Assembly (NCBI GenBank): GCA_012271015.1
Contig: JAAXHD010000068.1
Location: 1-32,092, forward strand
Reading direction: 5' to 3'
DNA: 32,092 nt
From: Candidatus Poribacteria bacterium
GTDB lineage: Bacteria > Poribacteria > WGA-4E > WGA-3G
A model generated the notes under the pieces. The model saw nothing but the letters and a program-made list of their open reading frames with translations. It did not search any database and was not told the DNA's origin. A program made the position numbers and the translations under genes. Position 1 is the stretch's first letter. The number at the start of each line of letters is the position of its first letter. Below are positions 7,404-16,930 of this stretch, piece by piece.

Positions 7404-10400
7404 TCAATCTGCCGGTGTCGGTACGGGATCCATCTGTCCTGTTTCTTCTGTTGATGTCTCCATACCTTCAGTTCTGCCGCGTTCGTGGAACTCTGCCCGG
7501 ATATCGACACTGAAAGTCCGCCAAATCAGAAGTTGTTTCCGTAGCAGATTGAGGAATCGCCGGTTGACTCGTTTCCAAGAGGCGATCTCACCACTCTCGC
7601 GATGGACATCCAAGGTGATCTTGTAGAGATCCTCTTCTTCACCACCCACCGGCGACGTAATGAACTGGATAGACTGGCTCACACCTAAGTCGTAAGGTGC
7701 CAGCCATACCATCATCCCGATCTGATAGGAATCTTCAGCTTCCACTTGACTGAACGCAACCTGATCTGTATAGAAGTCGCTGGCGGATTCGTCTGCATGT
7801 GCCTCAAAATAGTCCCGCATAAAGACGTTCAACCCGAGTGCTTCTTCTTCAAGGACGGTAAAGGGCAGATTAAAGTGCCATACGTCCCCTTCAGGTTCCG
7901 GAAGTTTCCACTTACGTTCGATATCAGGGACTGCCATCCGTGAAGCCTTGATTGCCGGATACATGGTACTCAGTAAAACGACAAGCATGACAATAATCGT
8001 TGCAACGACGGTTGACATCGACGAATAGTTAAGCGTCAGTCCAGCAAGCCAGCCAAAATGCACGAGGGTTGTTGCTATCGCTTGTCCCATGAGATAGCCT
8101 AACACCGCACCAACGATGGCGTACACGCATGCCTCTGCAAGGAAGAGGAAGGCGATATGCACAGGCGCGAGTCCGACGGAACTGTAAATGCCGATTTCAC
8201 GTACCCGTTCATAAACGGCACCAAGCATGGTGTTAAGAACGATAAGTGCCGCAATCAGGATCGGTACAAACAAGTTGCCCATCCCGCTGAAACTCGTCAT
8301 TCCGATACTACTGTAGAGGTATGTATCTTTATCACGCCCCACAAAGAAGTCAAGAGCAATACGGTTCATAAGCGGTGCCATAATGAGATCCAACTTATCT
8401 ATTGCACCTAACAACTTTGGATCGTCTTCTCTTGGTTCCATGTTAACGGCAACGCTTCGGAGTGTCCCGCCTTGGTTCATGACCACCTCGTATGGCAGGA
8501 TGGCGACACTGTCTGGTGTGAGATGGAGGTACTTTTGTAATTCACCTTCAAGCGTTTCATCGCCTGTAGCACCACGGCTTCGTTGCTGTTGCATCAACTG
8601 ATAATCGACAGGTGTAAGTTCTTCGCCATCGTTATCGGTAAGGTCCTTGAAACCGATACCGAGGACACCAACGACAGTAAAGTCGGCACCGTAAACAGAG
8701 ACGGTGGCTTTACCCATGTCGCTTTCGGTGATTTTGAGCAACTCTGCCATTCCTTTGGGTAACACAATAGCATAGGGCCACTCTGTCGGCCATTCGTTGG
8801 CATCTGCTGGATCAAACCATTTTCCGTATTGGAGGTATCTATTGATACCACTGACACCGGGTTCAGATTCGTTCATACCTACGAGCATGTTTGCCGCGAA
8901 GGTTAACGCTTCACCCGTGAGTTGGTGCGTCGGAGGCGATGGATCTGCTGTGTTTGCCGTACGGGTAAGTTGGACAAATGATTGGTCACCAGTTCCTGAC
9001 GATTGATACCATGCGCGTGGTGCAACGACATTCCGGACGAACAGGACGGATTCTTTATCTCCCTGTTCGATAAACCCACCTTCTTCTAAAGCCTTGCGTG
9101 CTTCCGCGAGGTCAATCGGTTGTTGCCCTTGCTTGGCTAAGAGTTCGTTTTTACGTTCCAAAAGTCGTTCTAAAGCGGTGAGTGTGATTTGCGTCTTTTG
9201 CATGTCGTTCAGCACGGAGGTAAGCACCGGTTCCTCAAGTGGACGCCAATACTGGTCACGGATGAGGAGTCCAGTATAGCGCGGTGTCACTTGCGGGAGA
9301 CTTGTTCTATTCGGATGCATAAACGTCCGCACAGAGGTAAATGATATGACAGTAAAGGTGAGGATTACCAACGTGCAGCATGTCAGGATCGTCCGTCCTT
9401 TCCGCTTCCGCATGTTGGAAATACCTAAACTAAATGCAGCAGCACTCGCACTCAACCTACCGACATCGGCTTTATAAACCTTACTGCCCTCTTGCCGGAT
9501 CTTTTCGAGTTGCTCCTCAAATTTTCGGACAATGATACTGATGACGATAACCGTCAATGCAAGCACTACGAACGCGATCAGGATAATCACAGGTGTGGTA
9601 GTAATCTGGAATGCGGGATGAACTTGGCTTAGGAAGAAAAATACAAGTAAAAAGATACCAAAGGATCCCAAAATCTGCTTGTGAATATTCGGGAATCCGA
9701 AAATGAGCCGCTCCATAAAGTAAGCAAACGGCATGAGTAAAGCGAGATAGAACATTACACCATTAACGACATCATTACCGGTCTGTTTGACATCCGGATA
9801 TGCCCGTGATTCGTAGCCCCACGCTGCACGAGCGAGTTTGAGGGCTTGCTGATAGTCGCTTTGGAGCAATTCAGTCTCCGCGCGTGCGAGATAATCGTTC
9901 GCAAATTGATGGAGTTTGTCAAGCCGGTCACTGGAAATACCAAACCGTTTATAAAGTCGTGAGCGGTTCTCATCGAGCCACCACATATCTCGGACAACGA
10001 CGTACGGTGTGAGGCGAATTTGCCCGTTTTCTCGAACGACAAATCCTTCACCGGTATAGAGCGTCGGATTCTTCATGCCGCTCTTGGTTGCTTTAATGAG
10101 AAGGAGACGTTTACCAATCTGTCCGTATGCCATCCCGACTTTAATACGCGTGTTAGGTTCACTATACACGAGTGCAATGGGTTCGGCTGCCGACACACCT
10201 TCCTGCTGCCACGGTTTGGACATCCCGTACTTCTCTGGCGCACTATCGGTGAGCGCGTCGTAGACTTCGAGTTCCCGCAACGTCCGCAGATACCGCTGAT
10301 CCACGAGGTCATAGATAGTTGTAGATACGCACGGAAATGTGACGACCCGACAACCGCGTCTACGAGTATTGATAGGAATTTCATTAGGAAGCAGTTTGGC

Positions 10401-13400
10401 ACCGTAATTCCCTAAATCAGGTGCGTAGATGATGTCTCCAGAATCTGGATCGAGAATATATGCTTCGACTTCTTGTTTCCCCTTAAGACGTCGTGTGGCT
10501 CTACCTTCCATGGCTAACCCGGCAACTTCAAAATTTCCCTTGTTGTCGCCCATCACAAACAGATCTCCACGGACACCCATCATGCTCTTATGCTTCCTAC
10601 GAAGTGTTATGATAGGATAGGGGACGGGTTTATTCGGTAGTGCGGACTCGCGTGCATCAAATTCAACGACATCCCCAAAGAGGTTGCAGTAGAAATTCCC
10701 GACGCGTGCCGCGGTAGGCATTTCTTCGTCTCGAAGTGCTTGGATGAGCAACGATGCCAAGGTCTGTGCTTGCTGATGGAGGTTGCCGTCTTCGTGCAAA
10801 TCAACGCGTTCAATCGTATCAAGGGGTGTGTCCGTTAAAACGCGGGCATCCTCAATAGTTGCGAAAGCGATTCCGGTTTTTCCAACAAGCGTTGCGACCT
10901 CACTGTCAAAAGCAATTTTACCGGGGATGTAGGTTTTCCAAGTCTTTCCGCCGCTTGCGGAAATAGCGTTAACGAAGTTTGATTCGCCACCAAGTCCCGC
11001 GATCGAGATAAGTGTTTTGATATCCTCAATTTCTTCATCGGAGAAAGTTTCCGGATCTTCATGTCGAAGTTGGAGCATTGCGTCCAACTGCTCACGTGTA
11101 CGGATGTTGTTCTTTCGATTCTTCTTTGCAGTGCGGACATCGTTTCGGATGAAACGCTCGACCTCCTTGCGGATGTAATCCATATCCTTGAGCATATCCT
11201 CAGAGGGTTCGCCTTGATTGCGCCACTGCTCAAACTGCATTTTCATTAGTCGACTCACACCGCTGAGATCGGTGAGTTTATCAAAGTGCGAACTCAGTAG
11301 CGTTTCAAGCGTCTTTCCTTCAAGGGCGGCTTTATCAGAGATCCCGTTAGCAACTGTCCATTGACGTGCCATAACGGCTTGTCGAATTTGGTCATCTGTC
11401 CACTGCCAAAGTTTACGGACGCGGACACCAAAATCAGCATCTTCGGCGTAAGCAGCAAGTTTATTGCCGATACTTGCAAACTCGCGACGTAATACAAATT
11501 CGGGTTGCTGATCGTAGAACCATCCCTTGTTGAATACCCCGAACTGATTCGATTGTGAGGAGAGGTCAATACTAATATAGAGGGAGGTATAATACCGGTT
11601 GAACAGGTCTTGAAGTGCGATAGCCGCCTCGATCTGTCCAAGCTTCCGGTTGTATTCATCGGTGTCAATGCGCAACATCTTTTCAACGCGGCTTTGAATG
11701 TTACGGAAACGTGCGTTGCGGAGTGTCAGCATGTTATCGCGTAGGAGCACTTTGGTCTCTTCATCCAAATCGGTATCTAATGTGGGTAACCGTTCAACGA
11801 GGTTTCCGAGTGCTACGATATCTGTGTCCGCACGCTTTTTGACGATCTCTAACAATTCTTTTTCGATAATGTGTGATGAGATACGGGAGCGCAATGAAAG
11901 TACCTGTTCGACTTCGTCGTCTGATAGGTAATTCTCCAAAATGAGGCGTTCTTCATCCAAGTATTCCCGCCCTAACGTTCCTGATGTCGCGATCAAGTTC
12001 TGGATGCGTGTTTGTTCCAATCGAGCGTTCCGGAGTGCAATTTCAAAGATGCTTTGTTTGTCTTTAAGAAGATCTGCTATCAATATAGCAGCATCAACAG
12101 CGTCTTCAGATTCGTTTAATCGCTGTCGAAGTTGGGTGTCGATAGTAGTGAGGCGTTCTATCCCGGCTTTCGACAAAAACTTGCCGCCATAGATCAGAGA
12201 ATCACCGCTTGGTTTCCCCATCGGCGTTTCCTTGAGTTGCCGAATGCTACCTTTGATCTCATCTTCAATGGGTTGGCTGTTAGGTATTTGTGCCAGAACC
12301 TTTTCAAGGAATTGGATCTCTCGTTGAATCGCGACTTCTTGGGAATCGTTGGCATCACGTAAAACACTGCGTGCTTCTTTCGCTTCGTTGAGTGAGTGTA
12401 GGTCGAGATGCCGGTCGAGTATTTTCTCAGGGGTCCACATCAGGGCAAATTTGCGTTTGTCACTCATCTCCCAGTTTGCAAGTGTATTGTTAAGCAATTC
12501 GATATCAGGGATGAGTTCTTGTGGAAGGTCTCCCGGTATTGGAATTTGCCAGTCTGAACCCTGTTGCACCGGAATAAGGTATGCCTCATTTGGGTGCGTG
12601 TTATATTCGTCGGCCCTGCCGGTCTCTATAGCGTGAATGAGTTTCTTTACCGCCCATGTATCAAGACGAGCAATCGGTAGCCCAAGCGTCTCAATTAATT
12701 CGCGCTGCGCGGATCGGCTCGTATCGAGTGCCACAGCGCGAACCTCAGCTAACCTACCGACAATATCTCGGAGGAAATGTGTCGTTTGCAGAGCCTCTTT
12801 CTTCGAGCGAGCAAGATTTGCTAACAACCGACTCTTCTCTTCGCCTGTGAAGCCTTGCTTTTCACGTTTTCGATTCCTATCTGCCTGCTTCTTCTGGCGT
12901 TCTGAAAAGTCCCGCTGTTGCTCCGTAAGGGATTCAATCTCAGACCGCGTTTCTGCCAAGCCATCCAGTGTCGTTGTGAGAGAGTCCAAATCAGACTTTA
13001 CGTTATGTATGCCGTGGAAAAAGTCGGCAGGGAGATCAACGAGGACGCTCCGATCAATGGAGAGTAGGAGCCTTCTGCCCAATTCTTCAAATTCGAGGAC
13101 ATCTGTAGAAAGCCCACGGCGAAGTCCATGCATCGTTGGTGTACCCGGGGAATCAGTGGCAGAACCGACAATATCTTGCCCAATACCTTCCATGAAGGCA
13201 CGCATGCCAGCAAGCCCTTGGAAGTGTCCATCAACTGCGACAAAGAGGACAGAATAGCCAGGTCGATATTGCGGCTGACTAAAAAGGCGGGCAAGTTCCA
13301 TGAGGGTCGCGATACCGCAAGTTGGATCAGCACCGGGTGCCATTGCGGGGACAACGGACATGGAGTCGTAATAAGCTGTAAGCACGATGAGTTCATCGCG

Positions 13401-14735
13401 TAAGGTAGGATCTCCACCTTCCAAAAATCCACGTATATTTTGCCCTACGCGGCGTTCCCACGTCATCTTACCTCTGACACGAACGTTAACTTGATTACCC
13501 TGAGCGTGTTGTTCTTCCAACAAATCCGTTAGAACAGCAGCATCTTCTTTGGATATCCAGAATCGCGGTATGTTGGCAGGAACGGTACCGAACTTATTTT
13601 CTGCTTCCCCCCGGATGGTTGTTTCGGGTTGGATAAAGATGACGGCGGTGCCACCGAGCATTGCCGCATTGATATAACGAGTGCTGGAGTTAAAATCGAG
13701 AAGGACTATTGCCCCTTTTGGGATAAAGATGTGTGATTCACTCGCGGCGACAAACTCGCCGGATTCATCGACTTCCCCATTGTTGTTGTTGTCAATTCCA
13801 TCAGTAGCATCACCTGGAGTTTCGTCTGTCCAACCATCAGCATCGTTATCAATGCCATCTGTTGCCCACCCAAGGATTTCAGATAGCAGCGGAATTTCAC
13901 CGTATTCATCAATGGTGCCATCCTCATCATTATCAATGCCATCGGACGCTTTTTGAAGGTGTTCATTGAGGATATCATCGGTGATACTGGCTTCGGTGAT
14001 ACGGTAGCGTCGGGCGAGCGTTGTGAGCGTATCACCGTCTTGGAGTCTATACCAGAATCCGCCAATGTTGGTGCCGTTGAAATCGGCAAGTTCGCTATCA
14101 TCGCCGTAAAGGAGGGGACCAGATAAACCCCCTGTTGGAATAAACACTGTGCTTCCTTCGACGACTGGAGTCGCCAGGAATTTGTTCCGATCATCTGCGC
14201 GGATAGTCGTCTCGTCAACTTGGTAACTTTCTGCGATGTCTTCGAGTGTTTCCCCTGCTAACGCAGTATGTTTAATACCGTCTGCTAATAGGGAGGTACG
14301 TACAAGGTTCGGCCAGAGTGGAGTGAGTTTAAAGGTGTGTAGTAGGTTGGCTTCTGGGGAGAGTGCTTCAATGACACTGTCACCGTGGTCGATCGGCACA
14401 GTGACCGAGAAATCACGGCTTTCCACGTTTTGCAAGCCGATCTCGACGAAACGGTCAAAAATGTATTTACTGCCACTCGCAGCTTGTGGATAGCCGGTTA
14501 CTCGACTGTCGAGGCTTGAGAGGCGTGCAATGTCCTTTCGGAGGTTGCCAATAGAGAGGTCATCCCGAATCTGAATGGCTGCAGATTTCAGGTTTCCGGT
14601 ACTGGAAACTGCTTGTGCATATGCAGTATCGGGTAGTTGTCCAGTGACAAGCAAAACGGAAAGGAAAAACATTAATACATTTGTTACTGCACTAAAGCGT
14701 CGTAAGCGGCACTCGTGCCTACTTTGAATTTTCAT
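7404..14735 (-). CDS. Giant M28-like/LysM/coiled-coil/FtsX permease fusion protein
   Basis: 2443 aa. Order of parts: signal peptide (1-40, ending AYAQA); M28-type N-terminal region (IARLSSLDSRVTGYPQAASG); LysM-like repeats at about 156-200 and 228-255; three calcium-type DGIDND-DG--DE repeats (about 263-324); M28 core (about 440-515); long charged coiled coils (about 580-1350); mixed beta domain; three membrane helices (about 1656-1735); a fourth helix after RKGRT (about 1780-1802); a large external loop; three FtsX helices (about 2150-2265) with EIGIYSSVG; and a hydrophilic tail. The last four helices have the 1+3 layout of MacB/LolC permeases. The M28 site is broken: AYYDS for AHYDS, GADPT for GADDN, HFQGLAG for EE-GL-G. 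ATG 14735 has GGGAG and starts the signal peptide; 41 more open codons upstream look non-coding. Probably drives export or envelope remodelling with the ABC ATPase at 2216. Confidence 0.85.
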   Translation of the reverse strand: MKIQSRHECRLRRFSAVTNVLMFFLSVLLVTGQLPDTAYAQAVSSTGNLKSAAIQIRDDLSIGNLRKDIARLSSLDSRVTGYPQAASGSKYIFDRFVEIGLQNVESRDFSVTVPIDHGDSVIEALSPEANLLHTFKLTPLWPNLVRTSLLADGIKHTALAGETLEDIAESYQVDETTIRADDRNKFLATPVVEGSTVFIPTGGLSGPLLYGDDSELADFNGTNIGGFWYRLQDGDTLTTLARRYRITEASITDDILNEHLQKASDGIDNDEDGTIDEYGEIPLLSEILGWATDGIDNDADGWTDETPGDATDGIDNNNNGEVDESGEFVAASESHIFIPKGAIVLLDFNSSTRYINAAMLGGTAVIFIQPETTIRGEAENKFGTVPANIPRFWISKEDAAVLTDLLEEQHAQGNQVNVRVRGKMTWERRVGQNIRGFLEGGDPTLRDELIVLTAYYDSMSVVPAMAPGADPTCGIATLMELARLFSQPQYRPGYSVLFVAVDGHFQGLAGMRAFMEGIGQDIVGSATDSPGTPTMHGLRRGLSTDVLEFEELGRRLLLSIDRSVLVDLPADFFHGIHNVKSDLDSLTTTLDGLAETRSEIESLTEQQRDFSERQKKQADRNRKREKQGFTGEEKSRLLANLARSKKEALQTTHFLRDIVGRLAEVRAVALDTSRSAQRELIETLGLPIARLDTWAVKKLIHAIETGRADEYNTHPNEAYLIPVQQGSDWQIPIPGDLPQELIPDIELLNNTLANWEMSDKRKFALMWTPEKILDRHLDLHSLNEAKEARSVLRDANDSQEVAIQREIQFLEKVLAQIPNSQPIEDEIKGSIRQLKETPMGKPSGDSLIYGGKFLSKAGIERLTTIDTQLRQRLNESEDAVDAAILIADLLKDKQSIFEIALRNARLEQTRIQNLIATSGTLGREYLDEERLILENYLSDDEVEQVLSLRSRISSHIIEKELLEIVKKRADTDIVALGNLVERLPTLDTDLDEETKVLLRDNMLTLRNARFRNIQSRVEKMLRIDTDEYNRKLGQIEAAIALQDLFNRYYTSLYISIDLSSQSNQFGVFNKGWFYDQQPEFVLRREFASIGNKLAAYAEDADFGVRVRKLWQWTDDQIRQAVMARQWTVANGISDKAALEGKTLETLLSSHFDKLTDLSGVSRLMKMQFEQWRNQGEPSEDMLKDMDYIRKEVERFIRNDVRTAKKNRKNNIRTREQLDAMLQLRHEDPETFSDEEIEDIKTLISIAGLGGESNFVNAISASGGKTWKTYIPGKIAFDSEVATLVGKTGIAFATIEDARVLTDTPLDTIERVDLHEDGNLHQQAQTLASLLIQALRDEEMPTAARVGNFYCNLFGDVVEFDARESALPNKPVPYPIITLRRKHKSMMGVRGDLFVMGDNKGNFEVAGLAMEGRATRRLKGKQEVEAYILDPDSGDIIYAPDLGNYGAKLLPNEIPINTRRRGCRVVTFPCVSTTIYDLVDQRYLRTLRELEVYDALTDSAPEKYGMSKPWQQEGVSAAEPIALVYSEPNTRIKVGMAYGQIGKRLLLIKATKSGMKNPTLYTGEGFVVRENGQIRLTPYVVVRDMWWLDENRSRLYKRFGISSDRLDKLHQFANDYLARAETELLQSDYQQALKLARAAWGYESRAYPDVKQTGNDVVNGVMFYLALLMPFAYFMERLIFGFPNIHKQILGSFGIFLLVFFFLSQVHPAFQITTTPVIILIAFVVLALTVIVISIIVRKFEEQLEKIRQEGSKVYKADVGRLSASAAAFSLGISNMRKRKGRTILTCCTLVILTFTVISFTSVRTFMHPNRTSLPQVTPRYTGLLIRDQYWRPLEEPVLTSVLNDMQKTQITLTALERLLERKNELLAKQGQQPIDLAEARKALEEGGFIEQGDKESVLFVRNVVAPRAWYQSSGTGDQSFVQLTRTANTADPSPPTHQLTGEALTFAANMLVGMNESEPGVSGINRYLQYGKWFDPADANEWPTEWPYAIVLPKGMAELLKITESDMGKATVSVYGADFTVVGVLGIGFKDLTDNDGEELTPVDYQLMQQQRSRGATGDETLEGELQKYLHLTPDSVAILPYEVVMNQGGTLRSVAVNMEPREDDPKLLGAIDKLDLIMAPLMNRIALDFFVGRDKDTYLYSSIGMTSFSGMGNLFVPILIAALIVLNTMLGAVYERVREIGIYSSVGLAPVHIAFLFLAEACVYAIVGAVLGYLMGQAIATTLVHFGWLAGLTLNYSSMSTVVATIIVMLVVLLSTMYPAIKASRMAVPDIERKWKLPEPEGDVWHFNLPFTVLEEEALGLNVFMRDYFEAHADESASDFYTDQVAFSQVEAEDSYQIGMMVWLAPYDLGVSQSIQFITSPVGGEEEDLYKITLDVHRESGEIASWKRVNRRFLNLLRKQLLIWRTFSVDIRAEFHERGRTEGMETSTEETGQMDPVPTPAD

Positions 14736-15048
14736 GTTGTGAAGTCTCCCGCCTTTTTCTGGTTTTTCAGATTTTCTCCTCGGTGCGCAATTGGGTATTT
14801 CTGAGAGGGTCCGCGAAAAACAGCGCGCGAAGATAATACATCCCCAGTTTCCGCTCATTCTTACAAGGTAGAATGCAGTTTATATATCTTTTTCGCGTTG
14901 GCTCCGTTATTCTTTAGGTTCGGTGGTCGTGTTTATGCTGCCTCTTTGTAAGTGCTGATCAGTAACATACGCGCATGAAGTCGTCGATTTTCACTATAAA
15001 TTCCCATTTTTGGAGCCTGCTGGCGTAATTTTACCAAACAGTATGTAT

Positions 15049-15078
15049 ATTGTATATTATTATTGCAATTTTTGTCAA
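15049..15078 (-). promoter_or_regulatory. Sigma-70-type promoter for the giant operon
   Basis: On the minus strand, a consensus -35 TTGACA (15073-15078) is followed, 18 nt on, by TACAAT (15049-15054), or 16 nt on by TATACA (15051-15056). It is the only strong match seen upstream of the giant gene. Confidence 0.5.
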
Positions 15079-15090
15079 ATTAAAATTTGC

Positions 15091-15131
15091 ATTTAACGCT
15101 TTTTGAGGTTAAAATATATTTAACGCTTTTG
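15091..15131. promoter_or_regulatory. Direct repeat, candidate operator
   Basis: ATTTAACGCTTTTTG (15091-15105) and ATTTAACGCTTTTG (15118-15131) repeat 27 bp apart, between the divergent genes and just upstream of the minus-strand -35 box. The position fits a binding site for the adjacent XRE regulator, but this is inference. Confidence 0.4.
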
Positions 15132-15258
15132 CCTCTCATCGAAGCAGAATTCTCTTCAAACTGCATTTCACTGCAATACTGCAGCAATACTAAAAAATTT
15201 AGAAAAACTCAGCGGCACTCTAACAATAATTTCGCTGTCTGATGTTAAGGAGCCAAAC

Positions 15259-15630
15259 GTGGGCAAAGAACCAAAAGACGCGAACACGGATAAAGTCGTC
15301 TCACGTATAAAACTACGTCGTCGTGAACTGAAGTTAACACAAACAGAGCTTGCAAAGGTGGCAAATCTAACGCCTGCTGCGATCTCTCAATTTGAATCAG
15401 GAGCCCGAAAACCCTCGTTTAAAACACTTTCAAGTCTTTCCGATGCTTTAAAAGTCACTACCGATTACCTACTTGGAAAAGCCGACAAAAGCTACGATGA
15501 TCTCTTAGCCGACCCAAAGATTAGTGCTATGTTCAAGGGGATGATGGAATTTACGGAAAAAGACAAGGAAACGCTCTACGAGTTCTATGAATTTCTTAAG
15601 ATGAAAGCGAAAAAATCTTCGACTACATAG
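15259..15630 (+). CDS. XRE-family transcriptional regulator
   Basis: A 123-aa DNA-binding protein. The Cro/C1-type helix-turn-helix spans about residues 14-70: IKLRRRELKLTQTELAKVAN, then TPAAISQFESGARKPSFKTL, and SDALKVTTDYLLG, all typical of the family. A helical charged tail (about 75-123) may mediate dimerisation. The start is GTG with AAGGAG 6 nt upstream, a strong ribosome-binding site. It is the only plus-strand gene in the middle of the window and is transcribed away from the giant permease gene; the shared 523-bp region with a direct repeat suggests it controls that operon, itself, or both. The ligand is unknown. Confidence 0.9.
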   Translation: MGKEPKDANTDKVVSRIKLRRRELKLTQTELAKVANLTPAAISQFESGARKPSFKTLSSLSDALKVTTDYLLGKADKSYDDLLADPKISAMFKGMMEFTEKDKETLYEFYEFLKMKAKKSSTT

Positions 15631-15730
15631 TGGATTGTTTGGTGTTGAATGAAATCTAACTGGGTCTGCGAAAATTCGGTTCTGTTAGTAAAAAGATCTA
15701 GGGAACATCCAGGCAAGATACGGTTTAAAT

Positions 15731-16783
15731 TTAAAGATTTGGACAGAGACAGATTTTCCCGAAATTTTGACGATTTTCTAATAACAGGTGCGCCTCACCC
15801 GCACGATGGAGCGGTAAAATCCTGTCGATAATAGGTTCCAATTTTCCTTGTCCAGCGAGATCAATAAGCGTTCGAAGTTCAGAAACTGTGCCGAGGGCGG
15901 AACCCATCACTGTTAGTTGCTTTTGGTACATCTTTCGGATGTTAATTGTTCCAATATTGCCTGTCGTCACACCGCACGAGACGAGCCTTCCATTTTTAGC
16001 GAGACTCGCGATACTCTGATCCCAAGTTGCAGCCCCAACATGCTCAAGGACAACATCCACACCTCGTCCGTTGGTTACATCAAGTACGACTTCCGAAAAG
16101 TCTATGTCTGTGTAGTTAATGGTAACATCTGCCCCCATTTGTCGTGCGCGTTCAAGTTTCTCATCGCTGCTTGCTGTGGCAAAAACTCTGGCACCTGTTA
16201 ATTTCGCGATTTGCAGTCCCGCACTTCCGACACCACCCCCTACGCCGAGAATTAAGACATCGTCCTCAGGACGAAGTTGTGCACGCGTCATTAGCATATG
16301 CCATGCTGTGAGATACGCTATCGGCATTGCCGCAGCGTGAACAAATGATAGGGTTTCCGCTGGCATCTGAATAGCGTTTTGGGAAGGGGCTTTTACGTAT
16401 TCCGCGTATCCACCATTTGTTTGGAAGCCAATGAGTTCTTGTGTGTCACACAAGTTTTCGGCACCGCGGTGGCAGTCACTGCAGATACCACACGGAATGC
16501 AGGGTGCGAGAACGACTCGATCCCCGATCGCAACACCGTGGACTGCGTCACCAATCTCGGTTATTGTTCCAGCGATGTCAGAGCCGAGTATGTGTGGCGT
16601 ATCTCCCCGACGGAGTTTCGCTTCTATCTCAGGACGGTTCCGCCGAGCATGAATATCCAGATAGTTAACCGCACAGGCTTCGACTTTAACCAGCACCTCA
16701 TTCGTATCAAGCGTTGGTTTGGGTACGTCTGTGTACTGAAGTACTTCTGCGCTGCCCTGTTCTGAGAAAACAATTGCTTTCAT
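15731..16783 (-). CDS. Zinc-binding alcohol dehydrogenase-family oxidoreductase
   Basis: A 350-aa NAD(P)H-dependent medium-chain dehydrogenase. The N-terminal GroES-like domain keeps the structural-zinc cysteines (C98, C101, C104, C112 in PCGICSDC-x7-C). The usual catalytic-zinc ligands are not seen: AVNYLDIH replaces the CG-CxTD region, and GSDIAG replaces GHE-aG. This is the pattern of quinone-oxidoreductase-like members rather than classical alcohol dehydrogenases. The Rossmann motif GVGGGVGSAG is at about 180-189. The ATG at 16783 (MKAIVFSEQG) is the natural family start; the frame is open 11 more codons to a GTG at 16816. No strong ribosome-binding site at either. Substrate unknown; stands alone on this strand, ending 100 bp from the end of the convergent XRE gene. 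Confidence 0.88.
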   Translation of the reverse strand: MKAIVFSEQGSAEVLQYTDVPKPTLDTNEVLVKVEACAVNYLDIHARRNRPEIEAKLRRGDTPHILGSDIAGTITEIGDAVHGVAIGDRVVLAPCIPCGICSDCHRGAENLCDTQELIGFQTNGGYAEYVKAPSQNAIQMPAETLSFVHAAAMPIAYLTAWHMLMTRAQLRPEDDVLILGVGGGVGSAGLQIAKLTGARVFATASSDEKLERARQMGADVTINYTDIDFSEVVLDVTNGRGVDVVLEHVGAATWDQSIASLAKNGRLVSCGVTTGNIGTINIRKMYQKQLTVMGSALGTVSELRTLIDLAGQGKLEPIIDRILPLHRAGEAHLLLENRQNFGKICLCPNL

Positions 16784-16930
16784 TTTTCTAACGGTTGACT
16801 CTGGGCTTCGTTCCACGATGATTTCTGGTGAATTCCAACGGGGTTGAACAGTTTGAGAACTTTTTCAGTACGCACAGGAAAACGGGCACTAAATGAAGCA
16901 AACTTTCTGATTCACACTATGATTAGCAGT

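Larger units (their letters stand above)
14736..15258. other. 523-bp divergent intergenic region
   Basis: Separates the giant-permease operon from the plus-strand XRE regulator. It contains a long leader for the giant gene (about 300 nt if the promoter at 15049 is used), a minus-strand promoter, a direct repeat, and a very AT-rich block (15030-15135). CTGCA and GCAATACT phrases repeat at 15160-15192. No gene or structured RNA recognised. Confidence 0.6.

Noticed and set aside
7746-13956. Plus-strand open frames across the giant gene
   Set aside because: They are antisense to a continuous 2443-codon frame with clear domains; none has a ribosome-binding site plus recognisable motif.
14736-14858. 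41-residue extension of the giant protein
   Set aside because: The signal peptide and a GGGAG site start at 14735; the extension has no ribosome-binding site.
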